DNA of 64,000 nucleotides from Myxococcales bacterium (GTDB lineage: Bacteria; Myxococcota_A; Polyangia; Polyangiales; Polyangiaceae), in the NCBI GenBank assembly GCA_016712525.1, contig JADJQX010000007.1, positions 1,116,001 through 1,180,000 of the forward strand, written 5' to 3'. The notes below the pieces were generated by a model. It saw only the letters and a list, made by a program, of their open reading frames with translations. It was not told the DNA's origin and did not search any database. The number at the start of each line of letters is the position of its first letter. Positions within the stretch are counted from its first letter, which is position 1. A program made the translations under genes and the position numbers. Below are positions 9,143 to 17,085 of this stretch, piece by piece.

Positions 9143-9556
9143 CTATCTTCTTTTTTTTGGCGGCTCCCTCCGCGCGAGGTACCGCGCGTGCGCCTCCCGA
9201 AGGCTCTCGGGCGGCTCGGCCCAACGCTCCATGCGGCGCTTCGCGAGGCTCTCGACGACCTCGGCGAGCCGGCCGTCGAACCGGGGCTTCGAGTCGTGGC
9301 GGACGCCCTTCTCCGAGTTGCAGCGCGCGCAGGCGAGCGCGAGGTTCTCGAGCGCGTCGGTGCCTCCGTGGGCGCGCGGCAGCACGTGCTCGATGGTCGC
9401 GCGGCTCACGGGCTCGCCGTCGAGCCCGACGACGAGCCGCGCCCCGCAGTGCAGGCACTTGCCGATGAAGGCCTCGTGATCGCCGTAGCGGGCGCGTACG
9501 AAGGTCGTGTCGGTCGCGACGACGGCGAGCACGAGCCAGCGGGTCCGGGAGCTCAT
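9143..9556 (-). CDS. HNH endonuclease family protein
   Basis: The 137-residue product contains an HNH nuclease core: zinc-knuckle cysteines CLHC (about 34-37) and CARC (about 76-79), the catalytic-type segment IEHVLPRAHGG (about 54-64) and the final N/H part ENLALACARCNSEKG. These small stand-alone HNH proteins bind a structural zinc ion and can nick or cut DNA; many have unknown cellular roles. The protein continues with a basic helical C-terminus (LAKRRMERW ... EPPKKRR). No methyltransferase, restriction or toxin partner is next to it; its neighbours are groEL (convergent) and a divergent phosphodiesterase-like gene. Stand-alone HNH is therefore the best description. Confidence 0.8.
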   Translation of the reverse strand: MSSRTRWLVLAVVATDTTFVRARYGDHEAFIGKCLHCGARLVVGLDGEPVSRATIEHVLPRAHGGTDALENLALACARCNSEKGVRHDSKPRFDGRLAEVVESLAKRRMERWAEPPESLREAHARYLARREPPKKRR

Positions 9557-9696
9557 GGCCGAACGATGCCCGAGACCGCGGGGACGCTCGGCCTTTTTTG
9601 ACTTGGCGCGCGGGCGAAGAGTACTCTCGCCCGGATGCGTCTTTCCCGGTCAGGCCCCCCCCGAGCGCGCCCCGCCTCCGCAGGGAGGCCGTAGTT

Positions 9697-10464
9697 TTGC
9701 GCCTCTTCGTCGCCGGCTGCCACGGTGGGGAGACCCTGCGCCACAAGACGAGCGCGTTCGTCCTCGACGGCACCCTCGCGATCGACGCGGGCGCGCTCAC
9801 GAGCGGGCTCGAGCTCCGCGCGCAGGCCAAGCTCAAGGCCGTGCTCGTGAGCCACGCGCACCTCGACCACATCCGCGACCTCGCCACCATCGCCGACAAC
9901 CGCACCCAAATGGGCGCGCCTCCGCTGGTCGTCGCCGGCACCGCCTTCACGCTCGGAGCCCTCCGAAAGCACTTCTTCAACGACGTGCTCTGGCCCGATT
10001 TCACCAAGATCCCGAGCGCCGACGCCCCCGCCATCCGCTACCTGACGCTCGGCCTCGAGGTCCCGACGGACGTCTTCGGGTACACGGTCCGCGCGATCAA
10101 GGTCACGCACACCATCGACACGTGCGCGTTCGTCGTCGAGCGCGGTCGGCGCGCCATCGTCTACAGCGGCGACACCGGGCCGACCGATCGGCTCTGGCAA
10201 GTCGCGAGCGAGCTCCCGACGCTCTCGGCCCTGCTCATGGAAGTGAGCTTCCCGGACGAAGAGCAGCGCATCGCGACCTTGAGCGGCCACCACACCCCGC
10301 GCACCCTGGGTGAGGACCTGAAGAAGCTCGCCTCCCCGAAGGACGTCCCGACGCTCCTCTACCACATCAAGCCGATCTTCCAGGCGAAGGTCGAGCGCGA
10401 GTGCGCAAAGCTCAAAGGGGTGAACTTGACCGTGCTCGGCCTCGGCGACGAGTACCTGCTCTGA
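9697..10464 (+). CDS. Metallo-beta-lactamase-fold protein, class II cyclic-nucleotide phosphodiesterase type
   Basis: TTG at 9697 is chosen because AGGGAGG lies 8 bases upstream and the protein then begins MRLFVAGCHGG, the normal start of the domain; the frame is open further to 9598. The 255-residue product has the metal-binding motif HAHLDH (about 53-58), a later His/Asp set (THTIDTCAF, YSGDTGPTDRLW) and HHTPRTLG near the C-terminus. The order and wording match the class II 3',5'-cyclic-nucleotide phosphodiesterase family (yeast Pde1/bacterial CpdP type). It would hydrolyse cAMP or cGMP with two metal ions in the cytoplasm; other MBL hydrolase activities remain possible. A kinase with a cyclic-nucleotide-binding domain lies 52 kb away in this window, so cyclic-nucleotide signalling is plausible here. 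Confidence 0.75.
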   Translation: MRLFVAGCHGGETLRHKTSAFVLDGTLAIDAGALTSGLELRAQAKLKAVLVSHAHLDHIRDLATIADNRTQMGAPPLVVAGTAFTLGALRKHFFNDVLWPDFTKIPSADAPAIRYLTLGLEVPTDVFGYTVRAIKVTHTIDTCAFVVERGRRAIVYSGDTGPTDRLWQVASELPTLSALLMEVSFPDEEQRIATLSGHHTPRTLGEDLKKLASPKDVPTLLYHIKPIFQAKVERECAKLKGVNLTVLGLGDEYLL

Positions 10465-10595
10465 GAGACCTCTCGGAGCGCCGCGCGTCGCGGTCCCCGG
10501 TCCCGCGCAAGTAGCCGACTCTTCAAGGACTTTCGCTCGCCTGCGCTATTCGCTTGCGGTCGTCGGGCACGTCGGGAATAACGCGTGGCCCCAAA

Positions 10596-12956
10596 ATGCG
10601 CGAACCTTCCTCTGCGGTCCCCGGCCTCGAGAACGATCCCGACGGGCAACGCATCGTCGCCGAAGAGCTGAAGCTCCTCGCCACCGTCATGGCGACCCTG
10701 GCCGACGCCGAGAAGAACGCCGAGAAGGCGACCGCCACGGAGGACGACGCGCTCCTCCTCGATCTCCGTGAGCAAATCTCGGTCGCCAAACCCGAGGATC
10801 TTCCCGCCCTGCTCGAGCAGATGCACAACCTCGGGGCGATCCGCGCCCAGCGGGGCAAGAGCGCCTCGGGCGTGATCGACCGGCTGAGCCCGTACTTCGG
10901 TCACCTCCGCCTGGAGGAGTCGTACGAGGGAGAGAAGAAGCCGCGCCGTCGCGACGTGCTCGTCGGCTCGAAGTCGTACCTCGATCCTCGCGCGGGGCTC
11001 CGCATCGTCGACTGGAGGAACGCGCCGGTCAGCCGCATCTTCTACCGCTACGGCGAAGAAGAGGACTACGAGGAGACCCTCGGCGACAAGACGGTCGAGG
11101 GCCGCGTGCTCGCCCGGCGCAGCGTCGCCATCACCGAAGGCGTGCTCCGGCGCGTGGCGTCTCCCCAGGGGACGTTCGTGCTCGGCAAGGAGGGCACGTG
11201 GCGAAGGCTCGACCCTCGCGCCTCGCGCCTCGTGACCGAAAAACGCTGGGAAGGCGGGAAAAAGCGCCTCGGCGTGGGTCACGACGGCGAGCTCCGCAAA
11301 GACAAAGAGCTCCCCGCGATCGCCGCCCTGCTCGACAAGGATCAGTTCTCGCTCATCACGGCGCCGAGCGCGGGCCTCGTCGCGATCTCGGGCGGCGCGG
11401 GCAGCGGAAAGACGACCGTGGGCCTCCACCGCGTGGCCTTCTTGGCGGAGACCGACCCCGGGCGCTTCCGCCCCGAGCGTATGCTCGTCGTCGTCCCCAA
11501 CGACGCGCTCATCCACTACACGGCGCGCGTGCTCCCGTCGCTCGGCGTGAACGGCGTCCAGATCACGACGTTCCCGAAGTGGGCGACCCGTGTCGTGCTC
11601 GACCTCTACCCGAAGCTCCCCACCAAGCTCGCCGAGGACACGCCCCCCGTCGTGTCGCGCGCGAAATCGAGCGCGGCCATGCTGCGCGCCCTCGCCGAGA
11701 TCGAAGCCCGCATCCAAGAGCGCATCGACCGCATGGTCGAGTCCCAAATGGCCAAATGGCCCGAGGGCGAAAAGGTCACGCGCGCCTTCGCCAAGTGCCA
11801 CGGCGCGCCCGACGCGAGGGTCACGCAGCTCTCGGCATGGCTCGCTGGCAAACGTCCGATTTCCAAGGACATTCCGCCCGCGAGCGTTCTCCCCGACGTG
11901 ACCCGAGGCGCCGTGGAGAAGCTCGGTCACGACCTCCGCAAGGAGACGCGCACGGTGCTCGCCACGTGGGACGAGCTCACGACGAACCGCGAGCTCATGG
12001 GCCGCGCGTTCGAGGGCGAGGTCGGGTTCGGCCTGGGGCAGCTCGACCAAGTGCACGCGTACGGCGTCCGCAAGGCGCGCGTGCGCCAAGAAGGCGAGCG
12101 CGACGGCGAGGTGCCGACGCTCGATCAAGAGGACCACGCGCTCCTCCTGCGCATCCACCAGGTGCTCCGCGGCCCGCTCTCGGACAGCGAGGGCCGGCCC
12201 CTCCGCGTCGCGCACCTCTTCGTCGACGAGGTCCAAGACGCGAGCCCCGTCGAGCTCCGCGTGCTCATCGATCTCGCGGGCGGCCCCGAGGGCTCCATCA
12301 CGCTCTCGGGCGACACGGCCCAGCGCATGCTCGACGACGGCGACGAGCGCGGCGAGCTCGACTTCCACAAGATGCTCGACGAGCTCGGCGTCGAGAACCG
12401 GTCGCTCTCGCCGCTCCGCGTGAGCTACAGGTCCACGGCCGAAATCACGACGTTCGCACGGCACGTGCTCGGGCCTCACGCCCACGAGGCCGAGCCCATC
12501 GCCACCCGCAACGGCCCGCCGGTCGAGCTCTTCTCGTTCGCCTCGCCCGGAGAGGCCGTGCTCTTCCTGGCCGAGTCCCTCCGCGAGCTCGCGCGGGACG
12601 AGCCCCAGGCCAACGTCGCGATCGTGGCGAGGTTCCCGCAGCAGGCGCAGGTCTACTACGAGGGGCTCGTGCGCGCCGAGGTGCCCAACGTGCGGCGTGT
12701 CGCCAAACAAGACTTCCAATGGGACGCGGGCTTCGAGGTCACCGACGTGCGGCAGACCAAGGGCCTCGAGTTCGACGAGGTCATCCTGCTCGAGACCACG
12801 GCAGCGAGCTACCCCGAGAGCTCCCACGCGAGGCACGCGCTCTACGTGGGCGCGACCCGCGCGGCGCACCAGCTCTGGTGCCTCTCGAGCGAGAAGCCCT
12901 CGCCCCTCGTCGAGAAGGCCCTCGCCGCCATGGAAGAGGCCGTCGCGGGCGCGTAG
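10596..12956 (+). CDS. HelD/UvrD-type superfamily 1 helicase-like ATPase
   Basis: ATG at 10596 (786 residues) is preferred over a TTG at 10554; neither has a clear ribosome-binding site. The N-terminal part is helical with a coiled-coil-like stretch (KLLATVMATLADAEKNAEKA), followed by the HelD-type phrase IVDWRNAPVSRIFYR. Walker A is GGAGSGKTT at about 265-273 and the Walker B/DExx motif is LFVDEVQDASP at about 540-550. Further UvrD motifs appear: GDTAQRM, LSPLRVSYRST and TDVRQTKGLEFDEVILLE, then LYVGATRAAHQLW. Proteins of this class in other bacteria rescue stalled RNA polymerase (HelD) or unwind DNA. The presence of the WRNAP segment before the ATPase supports a HelD-like role, but RNA polymerase binding cannot be judged from sequence alone. 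Confidence 0.8.
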   Translation: MREPSSAVPGLENDPDGQRIVAEELKLLATVMATLADAEKNAEKATATEDDALLLDLREQISVAKPEDLPALLEQMHNLGAIRAQRGKSASGVIDRLSPYFGHLRLEESYEGEKKPRRRDVLVGSKSYLDPRAGLRIVDWRNAPVSRIFYRYGEEEDYEETLGDKTVEGRVLARRSVAITEGVLRRVASPQGTFVLGKEGTWRRLDPRASRLVTEKRWEGGKKRLGVGHDGELRKDKELPAIAALLDKDQFSLITAPSAGLVAISGGAGSGKTTVGLHRVAFLAETDPGRFRPERMLVVVPNDALIHYTARVLPSLGVNGVQITTFPKWATRVVLDLYPKLPTKLAEDTPPVVSRAKSSAAMLRALAEIEARIQERIDRMVESQMAKWPEGEKVTRAFAKCHGAPDARVTQLSAWLAGKRPISKDIPPASVLPDVTRGAVEKLGHDLRKETRTVLATWDELTTNRELMGRAFEGEVGFGLGQLDQVHAYGVRKARVRQEGERDGEVPTLDQEDHALLLRIHQVLRGPLSDSEGRPLRVAHLFVDEVQDASPVELRVLIDLAGGPEGSITLSGDTAQRMLDDGDERGELDFHKMLDELGVENRSLSPLRVSYRSTAEITTFARHVLGPHAHEAEPIATRNGPPVELFSFASPGEAVLFLAESLRELARDEPQANVAIVARFPQQAQVYYEGLVRAEVPNVRRVAKQDFQWDAGFEVTDVRQTKGLEFDEVILLETTAASYPESSHARHALYVGATRAAHQLWCLSSEKPSPLVEKALAAMEEAVAGA

Positions 12957-13025
12957 CCCGGCGCCGAGATCGCCCGAAGGTCCGGTCGCGCCCCCCCGAG
13001 CGCGCACGGGGATCCGACGAAAACC

Positions 13026-13697
13026 CTAGTAGCTATCGACCCTTACGGAGAGCGGTTTGCCCGCGCCCGAGCCGATCGTCACGGTCACGTTGAGCGTGGC
13101 CCATCCCGGGCACCGCGCGCGGACCGAGAGCACGATCCCATCGGCCGCGCCCTCGGAGACCTTGGCGCCGGCCTCGACGTCGACCTTGGCGACGACCTTT
13201 CCGTCCTTGAGGTCCTGCGACACGATCTTGGCGCCCATGGCCGAGACCGGGCTCTCCTTCGGGGGCACGAGCTTTACTTGCGCGCTCGTCGAGCCGACGA
13301 CGACCGTCATGGTCTTGCCGACGGTGTCCCATTTGGCCGAGGCCGTCACCGTCGAGATGTTGCACATCGCGGGAGGAGGCATCGGATCGACCACGGCGTA
13401 CGTGGGCGGCGGAGGCACGGGCGCGGTCACCGTCGTGGTCGGCGTGTCGGTCGCCTTGGGAGGCGCCGTGGCCATGCCGGTCGCGCCACCGTCGTTCGGA
13501 GGCGTCGGGACGTCCTTCACCGGCGTCTCGGGCTTGGAGCAGCCCGCTCCCGTCGCGCCACCGACGACGGCCGTAGCGGCCACGAGGCGCCGCATATGAA
13601 GCAGCGTGCGCTCGCGGGGGCTCGTCGAGCGGACAGGCGAGGGCGGGGCAGGGAGCACCTCGGGCAATAGCTTCAACGAACGTTTCTTCTGGCTCAT
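13026..13697 (-). CDS. Putative lipoprotein, unknown function
   Basis: The 223-residue frame starts at 13697 and overlaps the stop of the upstream radical SAM gene as ATGA, which supports this start. A hydrophobic stretch with lipobox GAGC (Cys53) comes late, so a start at the internal ATG at 13595 (MRRLVAAT...) is a real alternative. After the Cys there is a Thr/Pro-rich linker (about 55-105), then a beta-rich domain of about 115 residues with two Cys (CNISTVT and RARCPGW). No enzyme motif is visible. It is the last gene of a minus-strand run that includes bamB-like and YfgM-like genes, so an envelope location fits. The family is not recognised. Confidence 0.6.
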   Translation of the reverse strand: MSQKKRSLKLLPEVLPAPPSPVRSTSPRERTLLHMRRLVAATAVVGGATGAGCSKPETPVKDVPTPPNDGGATGMATAPPKATDTPTTTVTAPVPPPPTYAVVDPMPPPAMCNISTVTASAKWDTVGKTMTVVVGSTSAQVKLVPPKESPVSAMGAKIVSQDLKDGKVVAKVDVEAGAKVSEGAADGIVLSVRARCPGWATLNVTVTIGSGAGKPLSVRVDSY

Positions 13698-15352
13698 TCG
13701 GCCGCTCCTTCGATGTGCGAGAGCCCGTGAGGGGCGAGGTCTTTGGCGCGCGCGAGCGGGGTCACGGCGTCGCCGAGGTCCGTGAGGGGCTTGCCTTGGC
13801 CCACGTGCCCGAGGATGTCCCGCGCGAGCTCGCGTGCCTCGGCTTCGATCGTGGCCTCGGCGCCGCGCATCTCGGCCGACACCTGGAGGACGACATCACG
13901 CTCCTCGGCGTGCGATCCGCCCCGCTTCACGAGGTCGATGATGCGCTCGAGCCCGCTCGCGCCCGAGAGCGTGAGCCTCCGCGTGAGCTCTTGCCCCGCC
14001 TCGAGCCACTCGGCCCGAAAGAGATCCGGGTGAAAATGACGCACGACCTCGACGTCGAAGCGTGTGCCCATGATGCGGTTGGCGAGCGCGCCGTCGCCGA
14101 AGTTTCGCTCGTGGAAGGCCTCCATGGAGAGCGCGAAGATCCGCTCGACCTCGGGAGAGCCGAGCGCGTAGTCCCACTGCATGTAGTCGCCGCGGCACCG
14201 CCCCTCGGCCTGCATGCGCGCCAGCAAGGGCGTGCCCGCGTAGAGCTCCACTCGACCGAAATTCGAAGGAAATTCGGGCGCATAGCGCAAAAATGCCACG
14301 TTCGTCTCGAGGCTCTCGACGGTGGTGTCGGGGTCGAAGACGAGCATATTGAAGCAGGTATAGAGGCGAAGCTCGCGCATGAGGTCGATGGCCGCGTGGT
14401 TCTGCTTCGACTTCGCCCAGCGGCGCAGCGTGCGGAGCCCTTGGTCGGCGTCGGTCTCGATGCCGATGTACACGCGGATGCACTGGAGGCGCTCCTTCAG
14501 GATGGTGAAGACCTCGCGGTCCACGTCCGTCGGGCGGGCCTTCACGACCGTGGCGAACCGGCCGATGCCCCGGCGATCGAGCGCGTCCGCGAGCGCCGTG
14601 AAGCGCTCCTTGTTGTGACGATGACCCGGCACGAAGAAGTTGTCGTCGTGGAAGACGAAGATCTCGACGCCGCGCTCGCGCTTCTCGGCGACCATCTCGG
14701 CGGCCACGTCGTCGACGTCTCGGAGGCGGTAGCGTTTGCCGGGGAGGCTCTGCTCGTGCCACGCGGCGATGCAGCAGAACGAGCAGTTCGCGTAGCAGCC
14801 GCGGCTCGAGACGAGCGGTGAGATCCCGTGCCCGAAACACGCGGCCGGCTCGCCACGGCGGTCCGGCCACGGGAGCTTGGCGAGGTCCGGGAGCTCGGGG
14901 TGAGCCGTCATGAGCACGTCCGGGCCCCGGCGGAGCGCGAGCCCCGGGACGGCCTCGAGGGGCGTCCGTTCGACCACGGCGCGGACGAGGGCCCGCACGG
15001 TGTCCTCGGCCTCTTGGCGGCAGACCGAGTCGACCTCGGGGAAGTCCGCGAGGATGTGGGCGGCCTCGAACGTGGCGAAGTGACCGCCGAGCGTGATGTG
15101 GCCTGCGTAACCGCGTTCGCGGAGCGCCATGGCGACGGCGAGGAAGTCTCGGGCGCGCCACTGGAACGCGAGCGAGATTCCGACGACGACCGGCGAGGTG
15201 GCCAGGATGGTCTCGACGACGGGACCGAAGTCGGCCTCGGAGTTGAAGACGACGAGCTCGGTCGTGTGCCCATCGGCGGCGAGGGACGAGGCGATGTACC
15301 GGAGGCTCAAGTTCTCCTCGAACTCGGGCCCGACGAGGGCGACATGCGGCAT
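13694..15352 (-). CDS. B12-binding-domain radical SAM protein
   Basis: The ATG at 15352 (MPHVALVGPEFEENLSLRYIA) is chosen over the longer frame to 15436 because it starts the cobalamin-binding-like domain. The 552-residue product has this Rossmann-like domain at about 1-165 and a radical SAM domain at about 175-400 with C186-x3-C190-x2-C193 for the 4Fe-4S cluster. Further features are FHDDNFF, the GIETDADQGL type segment and a helical C-terminal part rich in charged residues. Such enzymes cleave S-adenosylmethionine to start radical chemistry, often methylation at unreactive carbons or tetrapyrrole or lipid modification. The canonical B12 motif DxHxxG is not seen, so cobalamin binding may be lost. 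The 3' end overlaps a lipoprotein gene by 4 bases. The substrate is unknown. Confidence 0.8.
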   Translation of the reverse strand: MPHVALVGPEFEENLSLRYIASSLAADGHTTELVVFNSEADFGPVVETILATSPVVVGISLAFQWRARDFLAVAMALRERGYAGHITLGGHFATFEAAHILADFPEVDSVCRQEAEDTVRALVRAVVERTPLEAVPGLALRRGPDVLMTAHPELPDLAKLPWPDRRGEPAACFGHGISPLVSSRGCYANCSFCCIAAWHEQSLPGKRYRLRDVDDVAAEMVAEKRERGVEIFVFHDDNFFVPGHRHNKERFTALADALDRRGIGRFATVVKARPTDVDREVFTILKERLQCIRVYIGIETDADQGLRTLRRWAKSKQNHAAIDLMRELRLYTCFNMLVFDPDTTVESLETNVAFLRYAPEFPSNFGRVELYAGTPLLARMQAEGRCRGDYMQWDYALGSPEVERIFALSMEAFHERNFGDGALANRIMGTRFDVEVVRHFHPDLFRAEWLEAGQELTRRLTLSGASGLERIIDLVKRGGSHAEERDVVLQVSAEMRGAEATIEAEARELARDILGHVGQGKPLTDLGDAVTPLARAKDLAPHGLSHIEGAAE

Positions 15353-15597
15353 GGGGCTCGAGCGTACGGTTGGGCTCGGCCGGGCGCCAGGTCCGCGTGC
15401 CGGGGCGCCGCGGAGCCCGAAGGCCACCTTCCCCACACCCCCATCCCGTCAGTTTACATAATGCATCTTATGCGAATTTCCGAAGGGGCTTTTCCCCAGG
15501 TTTTCCAGAGGTTCTGGCCGGCCTGCCCTGGCCGCGCGCGCAACGTCCACCTGCCGCGCACTGCCGGCGCGCCACGTGGAAACCCGAGGACACCCGG
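15353..15597. other. Non-coding upstream region of the radical SAM gene
   Basis: No credible coding frame. The left part is extremely GC-rich. At 15451-15500 there is an AT-rich island, unusual here, carrying a palindrome (separate entry), which is a likely promoter area for the minus-strand radical SAM gene. The right part (15500-15597) shows no clear signal. Two copies of a hairpin-rich repeat follow. Confidence 0.5.
15458..15473. promoter_or_regulatory. Candidate operator palindrome upstream of radical SAM gene
   Basis: CATAA (15458-15462), a 6-bp spacer and TTATG (15469-15473) form a perfect inverted repeat within an AT-rich patch about 105 bp before the radical SAM start. The sequence stands out from the surrounding GC-rich DNA and has the size of a dimeric repressor or activator site. 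No regulator is identified. Confidence 0.35.
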
Positions 15598-15650
15598 GGT
15601 CGTTGCGACCAGCGTCCGTGGGGTCTCGGCGCGAGGCGCCGGCTCAGCCC
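15598..15650. repeat. Direct repeat copy 1 with two internal hairpins
   Basis: This 53-bp unit begins GGTCGTTGCGACC, a perfect 5-bp hairpin with a TTG loop, and ends with GGCGCGAGGCGCCGGCTCAG, containing hairpin GGCGC-GAG-GCGCC. A near-identical second copy starts 88 bp downstream. The central bases differ by a few substitutions and a 2-bp length change. It looks like a dispersed (REP-like) extragenic repeat. Confidence 0.7.
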
Positions 15651-15685
15651 GCAGCCCACCGCACCAACCACGCACACGGGCCAGA

Positions 15686-15740
15686 GGTCGTTGCGACCAG
15701 CGTCCCCGGCCGGTCTGGGCGCGAGGCGCCGGCTCAGCCC
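15686..15740. repeat. Direct repeat copy 2, ending at the bamB-like stop codon
   Basis: This 55-bp copy shares the first 20 and last about 24 bases with copy 1 and keeps both hairpins (GGTCG-TTG-CGACC and GGCGC-GAG-GCGCC). It ends directly at the stop codon (15741) of the BamB-like gene on the minus strand, so on that transcript the two hairpins form the immediate 3' end. A role in transcript termination or stability is possible. Confidence 0.7.
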
Positions 15741-17027
15741 TCAGCGCGCCACGGGATCGAGCGGCGGCGCCACGTGAAGCCCGAGCAGCCGCCCGGCGTT
15801 CGAGAACAAAAACGCCCGGGTCCCGTAGGCCGCCGGCGTGTGAGCGAACCCGCCCCCCATGTCGAGGCCGTCGATGACCTTGCCGTTCAACGGAGAAATC
15901 AGGAACGCGCCGTAACGCGTGGTCCCCACGAGGATGGCCCCGGCGACGTAGGCCGGCGCCGTGACACCGCCCTCGGGCACCCGGTTGCGCCAGAGCATGC
16001 GCCCCTGGGCCGTGGGATCGAGGCCCCAGAGACCGCTCGACGCGCTCGACGCGACCAAAATCTTCTTCTCGGGAACGAGCGGCGCGTTCGGGTCGGGCTC
16101 GTTCTTCGACTTGTGGGCGGGCTCACGGACGAGCAAGAGATCCGTGACGCCGACGGCCTTGTCGTTCGTCCACACCCGCGAGCCCGTCTGGGCATCGAGC
16201 GCGACCACACCACCGGCGTAGCTCGCCACGTACACGACCCGGCCGTTCGGGCCGTCGTCCACGACGGGCGTCGTGTCGACGTCGAGGTAGCGGACGGTCT
16301 CGCCGCCTTGTTCGGCGTCCGCCGCGAGGTCGACCGGGGCCCACTTCTCGGCCCCGTCGCGGCCGTCGTAGGCCATCACGTGGCCGTCGCTGTAGGCCAT
16401 GTACACGATGCCACGGTCGAACGCCGGGCCCGCGTACCCCGCGACCTCCATGCCCAGCGCCGGCTGGCGGTGGGTCGACCACTTGGTCTTCCCGGTGCGC
16501 CGATCGACCGCGACGAGGTTGTCCGCCGCGTTCGCGAAATAGAGCATTTCGCCGTCACGGACGGGCTTCTTCGCGACCTCGGCGCCCGTGTCGAAGCGCC
16601 ACACGAGCTGCCCGTTGGCGGCCCGCACGCAGTAGAGCGCCCCGTCGTGCGACCCGAAGTAGACGACGTCCATCTCGGGGTCGTAGAGCGGCTCGGACTG
16701 CACCGCCGACGGCGTTTCGAAGCGCCAGATCGTGCTCCCGTCGCCGGCGCGCAGCGCGTAGAGCCCGTGGTCGGAGGAGCCCACGAACACGCGCCTCCGC
16801 GCCGCGTCGATCTCGGGGCGGCCGCGCTCCCACGCTTCGCCGATCTTGCGCGAATCGGCCGTGATCGTGCGATCGAACTCCACGGTCATGGCGCCGATCG
16901 GCCGGTGGAACCAGAGCGGCGTCTCGGCGTTGACGCGATCGTTCGCCGTCTCGGGAGACGAGAGCGTCGCGCACCCCGCGAGGAGCAAGAGGCTCGGAAT
17001 GGCCGGGTGGAGGCGCTGCGTGCTCAT
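15741..17027 (-). CDS. bamB: BamB-like beta-propeller lipoprotein (PQQ repeats)
   Basis: The 428-residue product has a lipoprotein signal peptide with lipobox LAGC (Cys19). It is followed by repeated beta-propeller blades with the PQQ-like pattern (VFVGSSDHGLYALRAGDGSTIWRFETP, VVYFGSHDGALYCVRAANGQLVWRF, LVAVDRRTGKTKW, VVALDAQTGSRVW). At least seven blades are visible, the size expected for BamB. BamB is a non-essential lipoprotein of the BAM complex that helps pass outer-membrane proteins to BamA. The upstream neighbour is a YfgM-like TPR protein, the same order as yfgM-bamB in E. coli, which supports the name. The gene ends against a hairpin-rich repeat. A general PQQ-propeller protein is the alternative. 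Confidence 0.75.
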   Translation of the reverse strand: MSTQRLHPAIPSLLLLAGCATLSSPETANDRVNAETPLWFHRPIGAMTVEFDRTITADSRKIGEAWERGRPEIDAARRRVFVGSSDHGLYALRAGDGSTIWRFETPSAVQSEPLYDPEMDVVYFGSHDGALYCVRAANGQLVWRFDTGAEVAKKPVRDGEMLYFANAADNLVAVDRRTGKTKWSTHRQPALGMEVAGYAGPAFDRGIVYMAYSDGHVMAYDGRDGAEKWAPVDLAADAEQGGETVRYLDVDTTPVVDDGPNGRVVYVASYAGGVVALDAQTGSRVWTNDKAVGVTDLLLVREPAHKSKNEPDPNAPLVPEKKILVASSASSGLWGLDPTAQGRMLWRNRVPEGGVTAPAYVAGAILVGTTRYGAFLISPLNGKVIDGLDMGGGFAHTPAAYGTRAFLFSNAGRLLGLHVAPPLDPVAR

Positions 17028-17085
17028 GGGCTCTTGGTTCGCAAATATTCGTAATCGTTGATGATTCGTGCAGACCTAGGGGCCC

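Noticed and set aside
9143..9556. HNH protein as part of a defence system
   Set aside because: No restriction, methylation, toxin or other defence partner next to it; neighbours are groEL and a phosphodiesterase-like gene.
10359..13007. Minus-strand open frame of 882 codons
   Set aside because: Shadow of the HelD/UvrD-type gene; the helicase motifs are only in the plus frame.
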